Shown in pieces: positions 8,612 through 18,270 of a stretch of 64,000 nucleotides of DNA. Each line of letters starts with the position of its first letter. Positions within the stretch are counted from its first letter, which is position 1. The translations under genes were made by a program, and so were the position numbers. The notes under the pieces are model-generated. The model saw only the letters and a program-made list of their open reading frames with translations, did not search any database and was not told the origin of the DNA. This stretch comes from Brucella intermedia LMG 3301 (GTDB lineage Bacteria; Pseudomonadota; Alphaproteobacteria; Rhizobiales; Rhizobiaceae), in assembly GCF_000182645.1 (NCBI RefSeq), contig NZ_ACQA01000001.1, forward strand, positions 2,360,001 to 2,424,000, given 5' to 3'.

Positions 8612-9418
8612 TTAATCCAGATTAAATGTCGCGATAACCGGAACGTGGTCGGACGGGCGATCCCAACCGCGCGCGTCCCGGAGAATTTGCAGGCCCTGAA
8701 TGTGCTGCTCCAGGTCACCCGAACCCCAGACGTGATCCAGCCTGCGGCCACGATCAGATTCGGCCCAGTCCTTGGCGCGATAGCTCCACCAGGTGAAGAT
8801 TTTCTGGTCTGCCGGAATAAGCTGCCGCATCAGGTCGCTCCATCCGCCTTTCACACGCAGGTCTTCCAGCGTCTCGGTTTCGATCGGCGTATGGCTGACG
8901 ATCTTGAGCAATTGCTTATGCGACCAGACATCGTTTTCGAGCGGGGCGATATTGAGATCGCCAACGAGAACCGATGAATGTCCGTCCTGCCGGTCGGCGA
9001 CAATGGCGCGCATTTCCTCGAGAAAAGCCAGCTTGTGCGCGAACTTCGGATTGATCTGCGGGTCCGGCTCATCGCCCCCCGCCGGAACATAGAAATTGTG
9101 GATGCGGAGCTTTTTGCCGCCTGCCTCCACCACAGCGCTCAGGTGCCGACAATCGCCCATGTCGCAAAAGCCGATCTTTTCCACGCCCGTCAACGGACGT
9201 TTGGATACCGTCGCCACGCCATGATAACCCTTCTGGCCGCTGATCGCGATATGTTCATAGCCGAGCGCGCGAAATCCCTTCGACGGAAACAGATTGTCGG
9301 GGCATTTCGTTTCCTGAAGACACAGAACATCGGGCTGATAATCGCGCAGAAACTGTTCGACCAGCGGCATGCGCAGACGAACGGAATTGATGTTCCAGGT
9401 AGCAACGGAAAAGGCCAT
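8612..9418 (-). CDS. xthA: exodeoxyribonuclease III
   Basis: This 268-residue member of the exonuclease III/AP endonuclease family begins SVATWNINSVRLR. It contains the metal-binding Glu in LCLQETKCPD, the GDLNIAP block and the C-terminal SDHVPV with the catalytic His. The enzyme repairs abasic sites and removes 3' blocking groups in base-excision repair. Length is normal. It stands between the ABC-F gene and lolA on the same strand, with no overlap. Confidence 0.95.
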   Translation of the reverse strand: MAFSVATWNINSVRLRMPLVEQFLRDYQPDVLCLQETKCPDNLFPSKGFRALGYEHIAISGQKGYHGVATVSKRPLTGVEKIGFCDMGDCRHLSAVVEAGGKKLRIHNFYVPAGGDEPDPQINPKFAHKLAFLEEMRAIVADRQDGHSSVLVGDLNIAPLENDVWSHKQLLKIVSHTPIETETLEDLRVKGGWSDLMRQLIPADQKIFTWWSYRAKDWAESDRGRRLDHVWGSGDLEQHIQGLQILRDARGWDRPSDHVPVIATFNLD

Positions 9419-9508
9419 GAAGATAGGACTCGCAGCAACGAAAGAGATGCCGCGAACCTAATCATTTATCCGGCAAATGCAAACGGATTGCCTGTCACAA
9501 ACTGACGA

Positions 9509-10201
9509 TTACTGACCTTTGCGCTTCATCGCGATGCGCTGATAATCGATCTTGAACATATCGTCGGTGAAACGCACGCCGCTGCGCACATTGAAGATCA
9601 TGACTGTCGTATCGAGCTTCTGGGCGTCGGTAATGGTCCACTGCTTCAGCTCATAGGATTTGGGATCGAACATCATGGTGATTTTCGAATCGCCGAAGAT
9701 CGACTTGTCGCCCAGCACGAGCGTGGTCATGTCCGGCTCCTGCTTCACATTCTGAAGACGTCCCCCACCCAGATCAATCCGATCTGCCAGCAGAAGCTTC
9801 AAGGGCGTCTTGGAAAGCGGATAGAGGTCCCAGGTGTCCAGCTTGCGATTATTGATGACGACCGATTCGCCATCCGAAATCACGCGGATCGGGGAATTGT
9901 TATAGTTGAAGCGGATCTTGCCCGGGCGCTCGATATAGAAAGTGCCGCCAGTCTGCTCACCCTTCGGGCCGAACTGCACGAACTCGCCGGTCATGGTGCG
10001 TACCGATGAGAAATGGTCGGCAATCTGCTGTGCAGCCGCACCGCCGCCAGCGCCCTGCGCCATCGCGGCGACCGGCGCCAGAACCAGCGATGTCATGCCA
10101 AGGCCAAGCGCTCCCATTCCCAGCACGGCTGCAACACGACCAGCTTTCGCGAAGACGGAGAAACGGGAGAACATCATCGACAAACTTTCTCTTTTCATCA
10201 T
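9509..10201 (-). CDS. lolA: outer-membrane lipoprotein carrier protein
   Basis: This protein of up to 230 residues has a long Ala/Val-rich export signal ending near APVAAMAQ, followed by the LolA fold (SVRTMTGEFVQFGPKGEQ, GTFYIERPGKIRFNY, DLYPLSKTPLKLLL). LolA ferries lipoproteins across the periplasm to the outer membrane. The start could be one of several Met codons in the first ten residues; a later ATG (MMFSRF) also gives an intact signal peptide. It lies 40 bases downstream of ftsK on the same strand, an arrangement also seen outside this group. Confidence 0.93.
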   Translation of the reverse strand: MMKRESLSMMFSRFSVFAKAGRVAAVLGMGALGLGMTSLVLAPVAAMAQGAGGGAAAQQIADHFSSVRTMTGEFVQFGPKGEQTGGTFYIERPGKIRFNYNNSPIRVISDGESVVINNRKLDTWDLYPLSKTPLKLLLADRIDLGGGRLQNVKQEPDMTTLVLGDKSIFGDSKITMMFDPKSYELKQWTITDAQKLDTTVMIFNVRSGVRFTDDMFKIDYQRIAMKRKGQ

Positions 10202-10241
10202 TCTGTTTAACTACGCCGCCAGTTGGGCGCGAGTATGGCCA

Positions 10242-12816
10242 TCAGAAATCATCGTCGCCAGTGGGAACCAAAATTTCGCGCTTGCCCGCATGGTTGGCCG
10301 GGCCGACGATACCCTCATCTTCCATGCGTTCGATGATTGAAGCCGCACGGTTATAGCCGATGCCAAGGCGGCGCTGGATATAGGAAGTAGACGCTTTCTT
10401 GTCGCGCAGCACCACGGCCACCGCCTGATCGTAAGGATCGTCGGAATCCTCCAGATTGCCGGTTCCAGCCGGGCTGCTGCCGCCTTCGTCGTCATCTTCA
10501 TCCTCGGTGATCGCGTCGAGATATTCCGGCACGCCCTGAAGCTTTAGATGCTGCACGATGCGTTCCACCTCGTCGTCGCCGACGAAAGGCCCGTGCACAC
10601 GCTGGATGCGTCCGCCGCCAGCCATGAACAGCATATCGCCCTGGCCGAGAAGCTGTTCGGCGCCCTGCTCGCCCAGAATGGTGCGGCTGTCGATCTTCGA
10701 CGTCACTTGGAAGGAAATGCGGGTCGGGAAGTTCGCCTTGATCGTGCCGGTAATGACATCGACCGACGGGCGCTGCGTCGCCATGATGACGTGGATTCCC
10801 CGCCGCACGCGCCATCTGCGCCAGACGCTGTACGGCGCCTTCGATATCCTTGCCAGCGACCATCATGAGGTCTGCCATTTCGTCGATAATCACGACGATA
10901 TAGGGCATCGGCGCCAGATCGAGTTCTTCTGTCTCGTAGATCGCCTCGCCTGTATTGCGGTCGAAGCCGGTCTGCACGGTGCGCGCGATCGGCTCACCCT
11001 TTTTCTGCGCAAGGCCGACACGCTGATTGAAACCGTCGATATTGCGCACGCCGACCTTGGACATCTTGCGATATCGGTCTTCCATTTCGCGCACGGTCCA
11101 TTTGAGCGCGACGACCGCCTTCTTCGGATCGGTCACGACCGGCGTCAGCAGGTGCGGAATGCCGTCATAGACGGAAAGCTCCAGCATCTTCGGATCGATC
11201 ATGATCAGGCGGCATTCCTGCGGCGTCATGCGATAAAGCAGCGACAGGATCATGGTGTTGATCGCCACCGATTTGCCCGAGCCGGTCGTACCGGCCACGA
11301 GAACGTGCGGCATCTTGGCAATGTCGGCTATGACCGGCTCGCCATTGATGGTCTTGCCGAGCGCGAGCGCAAGCTTCGCCTTCGACTGTTCAAAGTCGCG
11401 GCTCGCCAGCATTTCGCGCAAGTACACCATTTCGCGCTTCGGGTTCGGCAGTTCGATGCCGATGGCATTGCGGCCGGGAATGACGGCAACGCGCGCTGCA
11501 ATCGCGCTCATCGAGCGGGCGATATCGTCGGCAAGGCCGATGACGCGCGAGGACTTGATGCCAGGCGCAGGCTCAAGTTCGTAGAGCGTGACCACCGGGC
11601 CGGGCTTCACATTGATGATCTCGCCGCGCACGCCGAAATCTTCCAGCACGCCTTCCAGCAGCCGGGCGTTCTGTTCCAGCGCATCCTTGGAAAGCGCCGG
11701 ATCACGCTGGACGAGCTTCGGTTCGGCCAGGAAATGCAGCGACGGCATTTCGAAAACGCCATTGTCCTTGAGGAAGGACGGTTGCGCTTCGCGCTGAGCG
11801 CGCGCGCCAGGCTTCGGCGAAGGAGCGGCCTGTTCCACGCGGGCCTTGCGGGCGCGGGGCGGCGGCGCATCGTGCCATTCCTGACCGGCCAGCGGCGCGC
11901 CGCCGTCCATGTCGTCCATATCGAAAGGCGGCTCGTCTTCAATCGGGGCAGGTGCCCCGAAACCGGGCTCGCGGCGCGGCGCATTGCGTGTTTCGGCATT
12001 GCGGCGCACCACGCGCATATCCTCGAAATCTTCGTCGCGCGGACGGCGACGGCCAAGGCCCGTCAGGCGTTTGAAGTTCGCGGTCGTGGTCAGCGCCAGA
12101 TGGGTGAGAGCCCCCATAAGCTGGAAACCGCCACCCGTTGATGCTTCATCGTCCTCGTCTGCCGCAAAATCATCTTCTTCCGCACCACGACGCGCTGACG
12201 GCTGGGCCGGGTTGACTATCCCTGCGCCCCGCCCGACGATGCCGCTGGCAAAAAGGCAGAGCCAGAAAGCCGGTACTGCAAGGATGAGCGCAATGCCCGA
12301 TGCAATAGCGCCTTGCGGGAAACTGCCGAGGAACAGCCCTGGGAATTTCAGGATCATGTCTCCGAAGACGCCGCCGAGGCCGATCGGCATCGGCCAGCTT
12401 GCCGGCACTGCGAAGCAACTCGCGATGGCGGCGAACAACAATGCCGCGCCGAGCCATGCGAAGCTGCGCTTGGCCACGCGCCCGATGCCGCCGCGCGTCA
12501 TCAGCAGCAGCGACCAGACAGCAAGCGGAAGCAGGGCAGGAACGCTCGCCAGCCCGAAAAACTGCATGGCAATGTCGGAGAATACGGCGCCCGGATACCC
12601 AAGCGCATTCGTTACCGGATTGTCGGTCGCATGGCTGAAACTCGGGTCAGCCACATTCCATGTCGCCAGCGCGCCAACAGCCATGCCGGTGAGAGCCAGA
12701 AGCCCCAGACCGAACAGGATATAGAACTGCCTGCGGAAGAGATTGGCCAGTTTCAGCCGGTCTTCCGTAATCCGCTCGTCACGCAGCGGGTATGAGGGCG
12801 AATATCCTTGCCGCAT
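10242..12816 (-). CDS. ftsK: DNA translocase FtsK (frame broken by one extra base at 10798-10801)
   Basis: With one base removed this encodes about 857 residues. There are four to five N-terminal membrane helices, a Pro/acidic linker, then the motor with Walker A GTTGSGKS at about residue 510 and the Walker B region [12 protein letters not shown]. The C-terminal gamma winged helix ([17 protein letters not shown]) reads KOPS sites. FtsK sits at the septum, pumps chromosome ends apart and activates XerCD; xerC is also in this window. At about residue 672 [15 protein letters not shown] is split: the minus strand has GGGG where GGG restores the frame. A truncated protein would lose half of the motor. 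I start at MRQGYSP; an earlier ATG at 12876 is possible. Confidence 0.92.
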
Positions 12817-12960
12817 ATAGCCTGTCCCGAACCGAATATCTTTGCTGGCCCGTGAGCGGAAATGCTTCGGGCACATTGAATCGGTCCGATCCTAATCGCC
12901 GGATGGTTAATTCCTCATTAACCATGCAGGAGCAGCGAACAAAACCGGTGGATGAAATGA

Positions 12961-12988
12961 AAAAGGCGCGGTTTCCCGCGCCTTTTTC
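12961..12988. terminator. bidirectional intrinsic terminator after amtB
   Basis: AAAAAGGCGCGG and CCGCGCCTTTTT pair around a short T-rich loop, with A and T runs on the two flanks. It lies 20 bases beyond the amtB stop on the minus strand and can also stop transcription arriving from the ftsK promoter side. Confidence 0.85.
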
Positions 12989-13007
12989 CGCTTGAGACAA
13001 TCCCGTT

Positions 13008-14309
13008 CTATTGAACGGATTCGCCGTGCAACGCGATGTCGAGGCCTTCGATCTCTGCCTGCTTGCTGGGCCGCAGGCCCATGATGGCCTTGACCACATA
13101 GAGAATGATGGCGGTGGCAATCGCAGTGTAGACGATGGTGATGGCCGCGCCGAAGAACTGCTTGCTGATGGTAGCCCCCTCGCCCGCCGGGTTGATCGCC
13201 GCATCGGCAAAGAGACCGGTCAGCACCGCACCGACGAAGCCGCCCACACCATGGACGCCGAATGCATCGAGCGAATCGTCATAGCCGAGCGCGTGCTTGA
13301 TCTTGACGGCTGCCACATAGCAGACCGCACCGGCAACGACGCCGATGATAAGCGCGCCCATCGGATTGACGAAACCGGCGGCAGGCGTGACGGCCACAAG
13401 GCCTGCAACGGCGCCTGAAATGATGCCGAGCACGCTTGGCCTGCCCGCGACCGCCCATTCGACGAACATCCACGCCAGAGCAGCACCTGCGGTCGCAACC
13501 TGCGTGTTGAGCATGGCGACCCCGGCAAGCGCGTTGGCCCCGACAGCAGAGCCTGCATTGAAACCGAACCAGCCTACCCACAGAAGGGCAGCACCGATGA
13601 CCGACAGGACGAGATTGTGCGGCGCCATATTGGTATGGCCGTAACCATCGCGCTTGCCGATGATGAGCGCCGCAACCAGACCGGCGACACCGGCATTGAT
13701 ATGGACAACCGTGCCGCCGGCAAAATCAAGCACGCCATCCGACGCCATGAAGCCGCCGCCCCAGACCCAGTGCGCGACCGGGATATAGACGATGAACAGC
13801 CATAGGGTCAGGAAGACCAGCATGGAGGAGAACTTCATGCGCTCGGCAAACGAACCGGCGATGAGTGCGGGTGTGATGACGGCGAAAGTCATCTGGAAGG
13901 TGATGAACACATATTCCGGAATGGTTCCCGTCAGCGATTGCATCGTGACGCCCGAGAAGAACGCCTTGGAAAGACCGCCAATATAGGAATTGAGCGAGCC
14001 GCCATCGGTGAAGGCCAGCGAATAGCCTGCGATCATCCACAGAATGGACATGAGACAGGTGATGGCAAAGCTCTGCATCACCGTGGACAGCACGTTCTTC
14101 TTGCGCACCATGCCGCCATAGAACAGCGCCAGACCCGGTATGGTCATCATCAACACCAGCGCGGTTGAAGTCAGCATCCAAGCCGTATCGCCCGTATCGA
14201 GGGTTGGTGTCGGTGCCGCGTCCTGCGCCATTGCCGTTCCGGCCATGGCGACGAGCGCAGGCAAGGTAGCCAGAAGGGCCGTTTGCTTGTTTCTTCCTGT
14301 TATGAGCAT
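13008..14309 (-). CDS. amtB: ammonium transporter AmtB
   Basis: This 433-residue member of the Amt/MEP/Rh family has a cleavable signal peptide (to about TAMAQD) and eleven expected membrane helices. Family marks are GLALFYGGMVRKKN, the pore region with DFAGGTVVHINAG (one of the twin pore His), and the second pore His in FGVHGVGGF. It conducts ammonium/ammonia across the inner membrane. No glnK gene is next to it, although glnK-amtB pairs are the rule in relatives. A putative sigma-54 promoter lies 68 bases upstream, suggesting nitrogen control. Confidence 0.95.
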   Translation of the reverse strand: MLITGRNKQTALLATLPALVAMAGTAMAQDAAPTPTLDTGDTAWMLTSTALVLMMTIPGLALFYGGMVRKKNVLSTVMQSFAITCLMSILWMIAGYSLAFTDGGSLNSYIGGLSKAFFSGVTMQSLTGTIPEYVFITFQMTFAVITPALIAGSFAERMKFSSMLVFLTLWLFIVYIPVAHWVWGGGFMASDGVLDFAGGTVVHINAGVAGLVAALIIGKRDGYGHTNMAPHNLVLSVIGAALLWVGWFGFNAGSAVGANALAGVAMLNTQVATAGAALAWMFVEWAVAGRPSVLGIISGAVAGLVAVTPAAGFVNPMGALIIGVVAGAVCYVAAVKIKHALGYDDSLDAFGVHGVGGFVGAVLTGLFADAAINPAGEGATISKQFFGAAITIVYTAIATAIILYVVKAIMGLRPSKQAEIEGLDIALHGESVQ

Positions 14310-14376
14310 CGAATATCTCCGTCGAAGGGCGGCTTCAAACGCGGCTGCGCTGGAAAGACCGGTTCAAACAGAGAGA

Positions 14377-14392
14377 AACAAAATTCATGCCA
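14377..14392 (-). promoter_or_regulatory. putative sigma-54 (RpoN) promoter of amtB
   Basis: On the minus strand the bases TGGCATGAATTTTGTT align without gaps to the -24/-12 consensus TGGCACGNNNNTTGCW. The GG doublet and TTG are in place, with two mismatches (T for C at consensus positions 6 and 15). The distance to the amtB start, 68 bases, is suitable. I saw no clear NtrC half-site pair upstream. Confidence 0.5.
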
Positions 14393-14599
14393 GTTGACCG
14401 AGGCCGGCAAATTAACTTCAAATTTTGTGGCATCGGCGCGGCTTACGGCGAAATTCCGGGCCGAGGATAAGCGTGGTTTCAGACCGAATGAATGACTTAA
14501 ACGATTCATTCGATTCGCTTTTTACGCATTGGCAGCTCGCAAACGATCAGCGAAATGCCTTATATTTAACCACACCCCTATCCTCTGATTAAAAAATAA

Positions 14600-15502
14600 T
14601 CACTCCTTTTCCTCGTGAACGCGGATCAAGCCTTCCTGCGCCACGGATGCGATCAGCACACCATCGCGCGTATATAGCGCGCCACGGTTGAACCCCCGGG
14701 CGCCGGAGGCGCTCGGCGTGTCCTGTGTATAGAGCAGCCAGTCATCGAGCCTGCACGGGCGATGGAACCACATGGCGTGATCGAGGCTCGCAACCTGCAG
14801 ATCGCGATCGAATATGGTGCGGCCATGCGGATGAAGCGAGGTGTCGAGCAGCGTCATATCGGAGAGGTAGGCGAGAATGGCTGCCTGCAGCGCCCGGTCG
14901 TCCGGCACGATGCCGCGCGCCCTGACCCAGACATGCTGGACGGGTTCAAGCTTCTCGCGGGAGAAATAGTGGGTGAGTGAGACAGGCTTGATCTCTATGG
15001 GCCGTTCCCGCTCCCAGTATTTGCGGACATTGGGTGGCGCCATGTGAAGATATTGTTCCTTGATGTCGCGATCCCCGACGAGCTGTTCAGGCATCGGCAG
15101 CCCCTCCGGCATCGGCATCTGATGATCAAGCCCGCCTTCATCGATCTGGAACGACGCGGACAGCGAGAAAATAGCCTTGCCATGCTGCTTGGCCAGAACG
15201 CGCCGGGTGGTGAAGCTGGAACCGTCGCGGATACGGTCCACTTCATAGACGATGGGAATGGCCGGGTCGCCGGGGCGCACGAAATAGGCATGGAGCGAAT
15301 GTACATGGCGCTCGGGCTCGACTGTGCGTTGCGCGGCAATCAGCGCCTGCCCGATGACCTGGCCGCCGAACACCCGCTGCCAGCCCACTTGCGGGCTGTT
15401 GCCGCGGAAAAGATCCACCTCGAGGTTTTCCAGATCGAGGATGGAAAGAAGCTCACGCATTGCCGCCGTCTGCTCGACCCCGGACTTTTCTTTCTCAGAC
15501 AT
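14600..15502 (-). CDS. tesB: acyl-CoA thioesterase II
   Basis: This 300-residue protein has two hot-dog domains of TesB type: FRGNSPQVGWQRVFGGQVIGQAL and HSLHAYFVRPGDP in the first, SLTHYF and ASLDHAMWFHRPCRLDDWLLY in the second, where the catalytic Asp of SLDHAMWFH lies. It hydrolyses medium- and long-chain acyl-CoA in the cytoplasm. The ATG at 15502 (MSEKEK) gives the normal length; the frame stays open far upstream but without family similarity. It precedes amtB on the same strand, and a 289-base space with its own promoter argues for separate control. Confidence 0.93.
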   Translation of the reverse strand: MSEKEKSGVEQTAAMRELLSILDLENLEVDLFRGNSPQVGWQRVFGGQVIGQALIAAQRTVEPERHVHSLHAYFVRPGDPAIPIVYEVDRIRDGSSFTTRRVLAKQHGKAIFSLSASFQIDEGGLDHQMPMPEGLPMPEQLVGDRDIKEQYLHMAPPNVRKYWERERPIEIKPVSLTHYFSREKLEPVQHVWVRARGIVPDDRALQAAILAYLSDMTLLDTSLHPHGRTIFDRDLQVASLDHAMWFHRPCRLDDWLLYTQDTPSASGARGFNRGALYTRDGVLIASVAQEGLIRVHEEKE

Positions 15503-15721
15503 GGACAGCCTGCCTTCCGCAACCATATATGCTTTACAAACTTGGAGAGGCATGTTTGAGCCTGCGCATCCATGCCTGTCAAGAAGCGGGCAGCCCAAGG
15601 GAAATGCAATCCCGTGCCAATGGTTGGGCCGGGGCCGGCGGCGCGGCAAAATATCGGGTTTCATGCGCGGCGATATGTGCCAAAACACTGCGCGAAAGAC
15701 GGATTCTGGAAAGGAACGACA

Positions 15722-16967
15722 ATGGCTGGCCAGAAAAAAGTGGACGCGCCGCGCAATAACGATGTGGTGATTGCAGGCGGCGGCTATGTCGGGCTTGTCA
15801 CGGCGGTTGCGATCAAATCGGCAGCGCCGCATCTTGTCCTCACCGTGATCGACGGCGCACCGGCGGGGAGCCTGGAAGAACGACCCGCGTGCTTCCTCCA
15901 TCGCCGCCGCTGCCTCACGCATGCTGGACCAGCTCGGCTGCTGGCAGGAAATCCTTCCCGAGGCACAGCCCATAACGGAAATGGTCATCACCGATTCGCG
16001 CACTTCCGATCCCGTGCGCCCGGTGTTCCTGACTTTTGAAGGCGAAGTCGAGCCCGGCGAACCCTTTGCACATATGGTGGAAAACCGCGTTCTCAACACT
16101 GCCCTTCACAACAAGGCTGAAACGCTCGGCATCACCTTCCTCGAAGCCACCAGCGTGGATAATTTCAATACGCTCCCCGAAGGGGTGACCGTCACGCTTT
16201 CAAATGGAGATACGCTAGAAACGCGCCTGTTGATCGCCGCAGATGGCGCGCGCTCCCGCCTGCGCGACCTGGCAGGCATCAAGACGGTGAACTGGGATTA
16301 CGGCCAGTCCGGGATCGTCTGCAATGTCGCGCATGAACTGCCGCATGGCGGCCGGGCCGATGAGCATTTTCTCCCGGCCGGACCTTTTGCGATCCTTCCG
16401 TTGAAGGGAAATCGCAGTTCCCTCGTCTGGACCGAGCGTACCTCGGATGCCGAGCGCCTCATTCGCGAAGACGACTTCGTATTCGAAGCCGAACTGGAAC
16501 AGCGCTTCGGTCATCGTCTGGGCGCCCTGCATGTCGAAGGTCCGCGCCGCGCCTTCCCGCTCGGCCTGACGCTGGCGCGTGAATTCGTGAAGCCGCGCTT
16601 CGTGCTGGTGGGCGATGCAGCTCACCGCATCCACCCCATCGCCGGTCAGGGGCTTAATCTCGGTTTCCGCGATGCTGCCGCAATCGCGGAGGTCGTGGTC
16701 GAAACCGACAGGCTCGGCCTCGACATCGGTTCATTTGCCGCTCTGGAACGTTACCAGTCCTGGCGCCGCTTCGACACTGTCCAGATGGGCGTGACGACAG
16801 ATATCCTGACCCGACTTTTCTCCAACGACCATCCAGCCGTCCGCTCGATCCGCGATATCGGCCTGGGTCTCGTCGACCGGGTTCCGGTCCTGAAATCCTT
16901 CTTCATCAAGCAGGCAGCCGGTCTTTCCGGCGATACGCCGCGCCTGTTGAAGGGCCAGTCCATCTGA
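15722..16967 (+). CDS. UbiH/UbiF/Coq6-family FAD monooxygenase (frame broken by one extra G at 15865-15868)
   Basis: After deletion of one G in the GGGG run at 15865-15868 this reads as a 414-residue flavoprotein. The N-terminal dinucleotide fold is VVIAGGGYVGL, the region around the break becomes GAWKNDPRASSIAAA, a second motif (LIAADGARSRLRDLAG) follows, and the FAD-ribityl motif is GDAAHRIHPIAGQGLNLGFRD. The family hydroxylates the ubiquinone ring. Which ring position is acted on cannot be read. As given, the protein would stop after 106 codons. GGAAAGGA precedes the ATG. An OsmC gene follows. Confidence 0.85.
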
Positions 16968-17034
16968 GCGCTGGACCCGCTCCCCTGCCGCCCTATATCG
17001 GAAGCGGAAACCCCAACCGAGAGGAGAGCTTCCC

Positions 17035-17472
17035 ATGGACAGAAAAGCAACCGCCGTCTGGCAAGGCACGCTGAAGGAAGGCAAGGGCACCCTCAACACG
17101 CAAAGCGGCGCGTTGAAGGATCTGCCTTATGATTTCAAGGCCCGTTTTCAGGACGAAAGCGGTCGCTCCGGCACCAACCCGGAAGAACTTCTGGGAGCAG
17201 CGCATGCAGGCTGCTTCGCCATGCAGCTTTCCGCACTCCTGACCGAACACGGCACCCCACCGGAAAAACTGGAAGCGACTGCCGCCGTCACGGTCGGCCC
17301 CGCAGCCGGTGGCGGTTTTGAAATCAGCCGCAGCGCGCTGACGCTCAATGCCACGATCCCCGGAATCTCGGCGGAGGATTTTGAAGCGCTTGCCACCAAG
17401 GCCAAGCAGTCCTGCCCTCTCTCGAAAGCGCTGGGCGCTATCGAGGTGACGCTGGACGCAAAACTCGTCTGA
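17035..17472 (+). CDS. OsmC/Ohr-family peroxiredoxin
   Basis: This 145-residue protein has the OsmC layout: an N-terminal strand region (ATAVWQGTLKEGKGTLNT), the first redox Cys in LLGAAHAGCFAMQLS and the second in KQSCPLSKAL. The family reduces organic hydroperoxides with thiol donors. GAGAGGAG stands 7 bases before the ATG. The gene follows the UbiH-family gene by 67 bases and ends at a strong terminator. Confidence 0.92.
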   Translation: MDRKATAVWQGTLKEGKGTLNTQSGALKDLPYDFKARFQDESGRSGTNPEELLGAAHAGCFAMQLSALLTEHGTPPEKLEATAAVTVGPAAGGGFEISRSALTLNATIPGISAEDFEALATKAKQSCPLSKALGAIEVTLDAKLV

Positions 17473-17493
17473 ACAGGTATAAGACACGCCAAC

Positions 17494-17520
17494 GAAGAGC
17501 GGGCGCAAGCCCGCTTCTTT
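17494..17520 (+). terminator. intrinsic terminator after the OsmC gene
   Basis: AGCGGGC and GCCCGCT pair around a GCAA loop, followed by TCTTT. The 3' edge touches the stop codon of the convergent VOC gene, so the two transcripts overlap at their ends. Confidence 0.75.
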
Positions 17521-17890
17521 ATTCGGGCAGGTGGCAGACGGCCTCGATATTGTGGCCGTCCGGATCGATGACGAAGGCGGCGTAATAATCGGGGTGATAA
17601 TCGGCCCTCAGGCCGGGCTTGCCATTGTCCTTGCCGCCCGCGGCTATGGCTGCTTCATAAAAGCGGTCAACCTCGGAACGGGTGCCAGCCGAAAATGCGA
17701 CATGAAGCACGCCCTCAAGCTTCGCGCCTTTCTGCTTGCCGATCCAGAATTCCGGCTTGCCATTGCGGCCATACCCCACCCAATCGCCGAACTCCATGGC
17801 GCGGCCTATGCCGAGCGGTGCCAGCGCCGCATCATAGAAAGCCCGCGACTTGGGCATGCTGGAAATGTTGAAGCCGATATGATCGAGCAT
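17519..17890 (-). CDS. VOC (glyoxalase/bleomycin-resistance fold) family protein
   Basis: This 123-residue single-domain protein begins MLDHIGFNISSMPKSRAFY and ends FVIDPDGHNIEAVCH, the two hallmark strands of the vicinal-oxygen-chelate fold with His, Glu-type metal ligands. The substrate is unknown. The frame is open 27 codons further upstream, but the ATG at 17890 is the family start. It lies alone downstream of the sdh operon terminator. Confidence 0.85.
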   Translation of the reverse strand: MLDHIGFNISSMPKSRAFYDAALAPLGIGRAMEFGDWVGYGRNGKPEFWIGKQKGAKLEGVLHVAFSAGTRSEVDRFYEAAIAAGGKDNGKPGLRADYHPDYYAAFVIDPDGHNIEAVCHLPE

Positions 17891-17985
17891 GATTGCCCTG
17901 TCTCCGATGGATATCCCTAATGAGATATCGGCGCCGCTATAAAGATCAAGCCTTCGGCAAAGATGTACCAAAGTTCAGGTAAAGA

Positions 17986-18014
17986 AAAAGGGGAAGGTTG
18001 GACCTTCCCCTTTT
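17986..18014 (-). terminator. terminator downstream of the sdh operon and its repeats
   Basis: AAAAGGGGAAGG and CCTTCCCCTTTT form a long stem with a short loop and T/A tails on both sides. On the minus strand it follows sdhB and the 97-bp repeats, about 220 bases after the sdhB stop. The 340-base gap 17891..18230 otherwise holds only those repeats. Confidence 0.75.
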
Positions 18015-18037
18015 GGTTCGTGGAACGAGCTCGCAAC

Positions 18038-18270
18038 TACACGCGGCGCTCTACCATCATCTTCTTGATCTCGGCACAAGAGGCGCGGAGGCCGTAGGCC
18101 GACAGGGAGTAAAAAGACAGGCGATTGCCGCGATTACACGCGGCGCTCAACCATCATCTTCTTGATCTCGGCACAAGAGGCGCGGAGGCCGTAGGCCGAC
18201 AGGGAGTAAAAAGACAGGCGATTGCCGCGATTACACGCGGCGCTCGACCATCATCTTCTTGATCTCGGCA
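18038..18270. repeat. 97-bp tandem repeat containing copies of the sdhB 3' end
   Basis: Two units of exactly 97 bases (18038-18134 and 18135-18231) differ at a single internal base. A third, partial copy of 39 bases (18232-18270) is the genuine end of sdhB. Each unit carries the last 12 codons of sdhB including a stop, then about 58 bases of unrelated spacer. The one variable base is the wobble position of a Val codon (GTA, GTT, GTC), and the stop is TAG once and TAA twice, so all differences are synonymous. A 12-bp inverted repeat (AGGCGATTGCCG with its complement) links the sdhB end to each spacer. Confidence 0.9.

Noticed and set aside
14310..14599. A missed glnK gene upstream of amtB
   Set aside because: Both strands were read for the PII signature and length of about 112 codons; only short frames without similarity exist.
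18038..18230. CRISPR array explanation for the 97-bp repeats
   Set aside because: Unit, spacer and repeat are contiguous and identical, with no variable spacers, and the unit includes coding sequence of sdhB.
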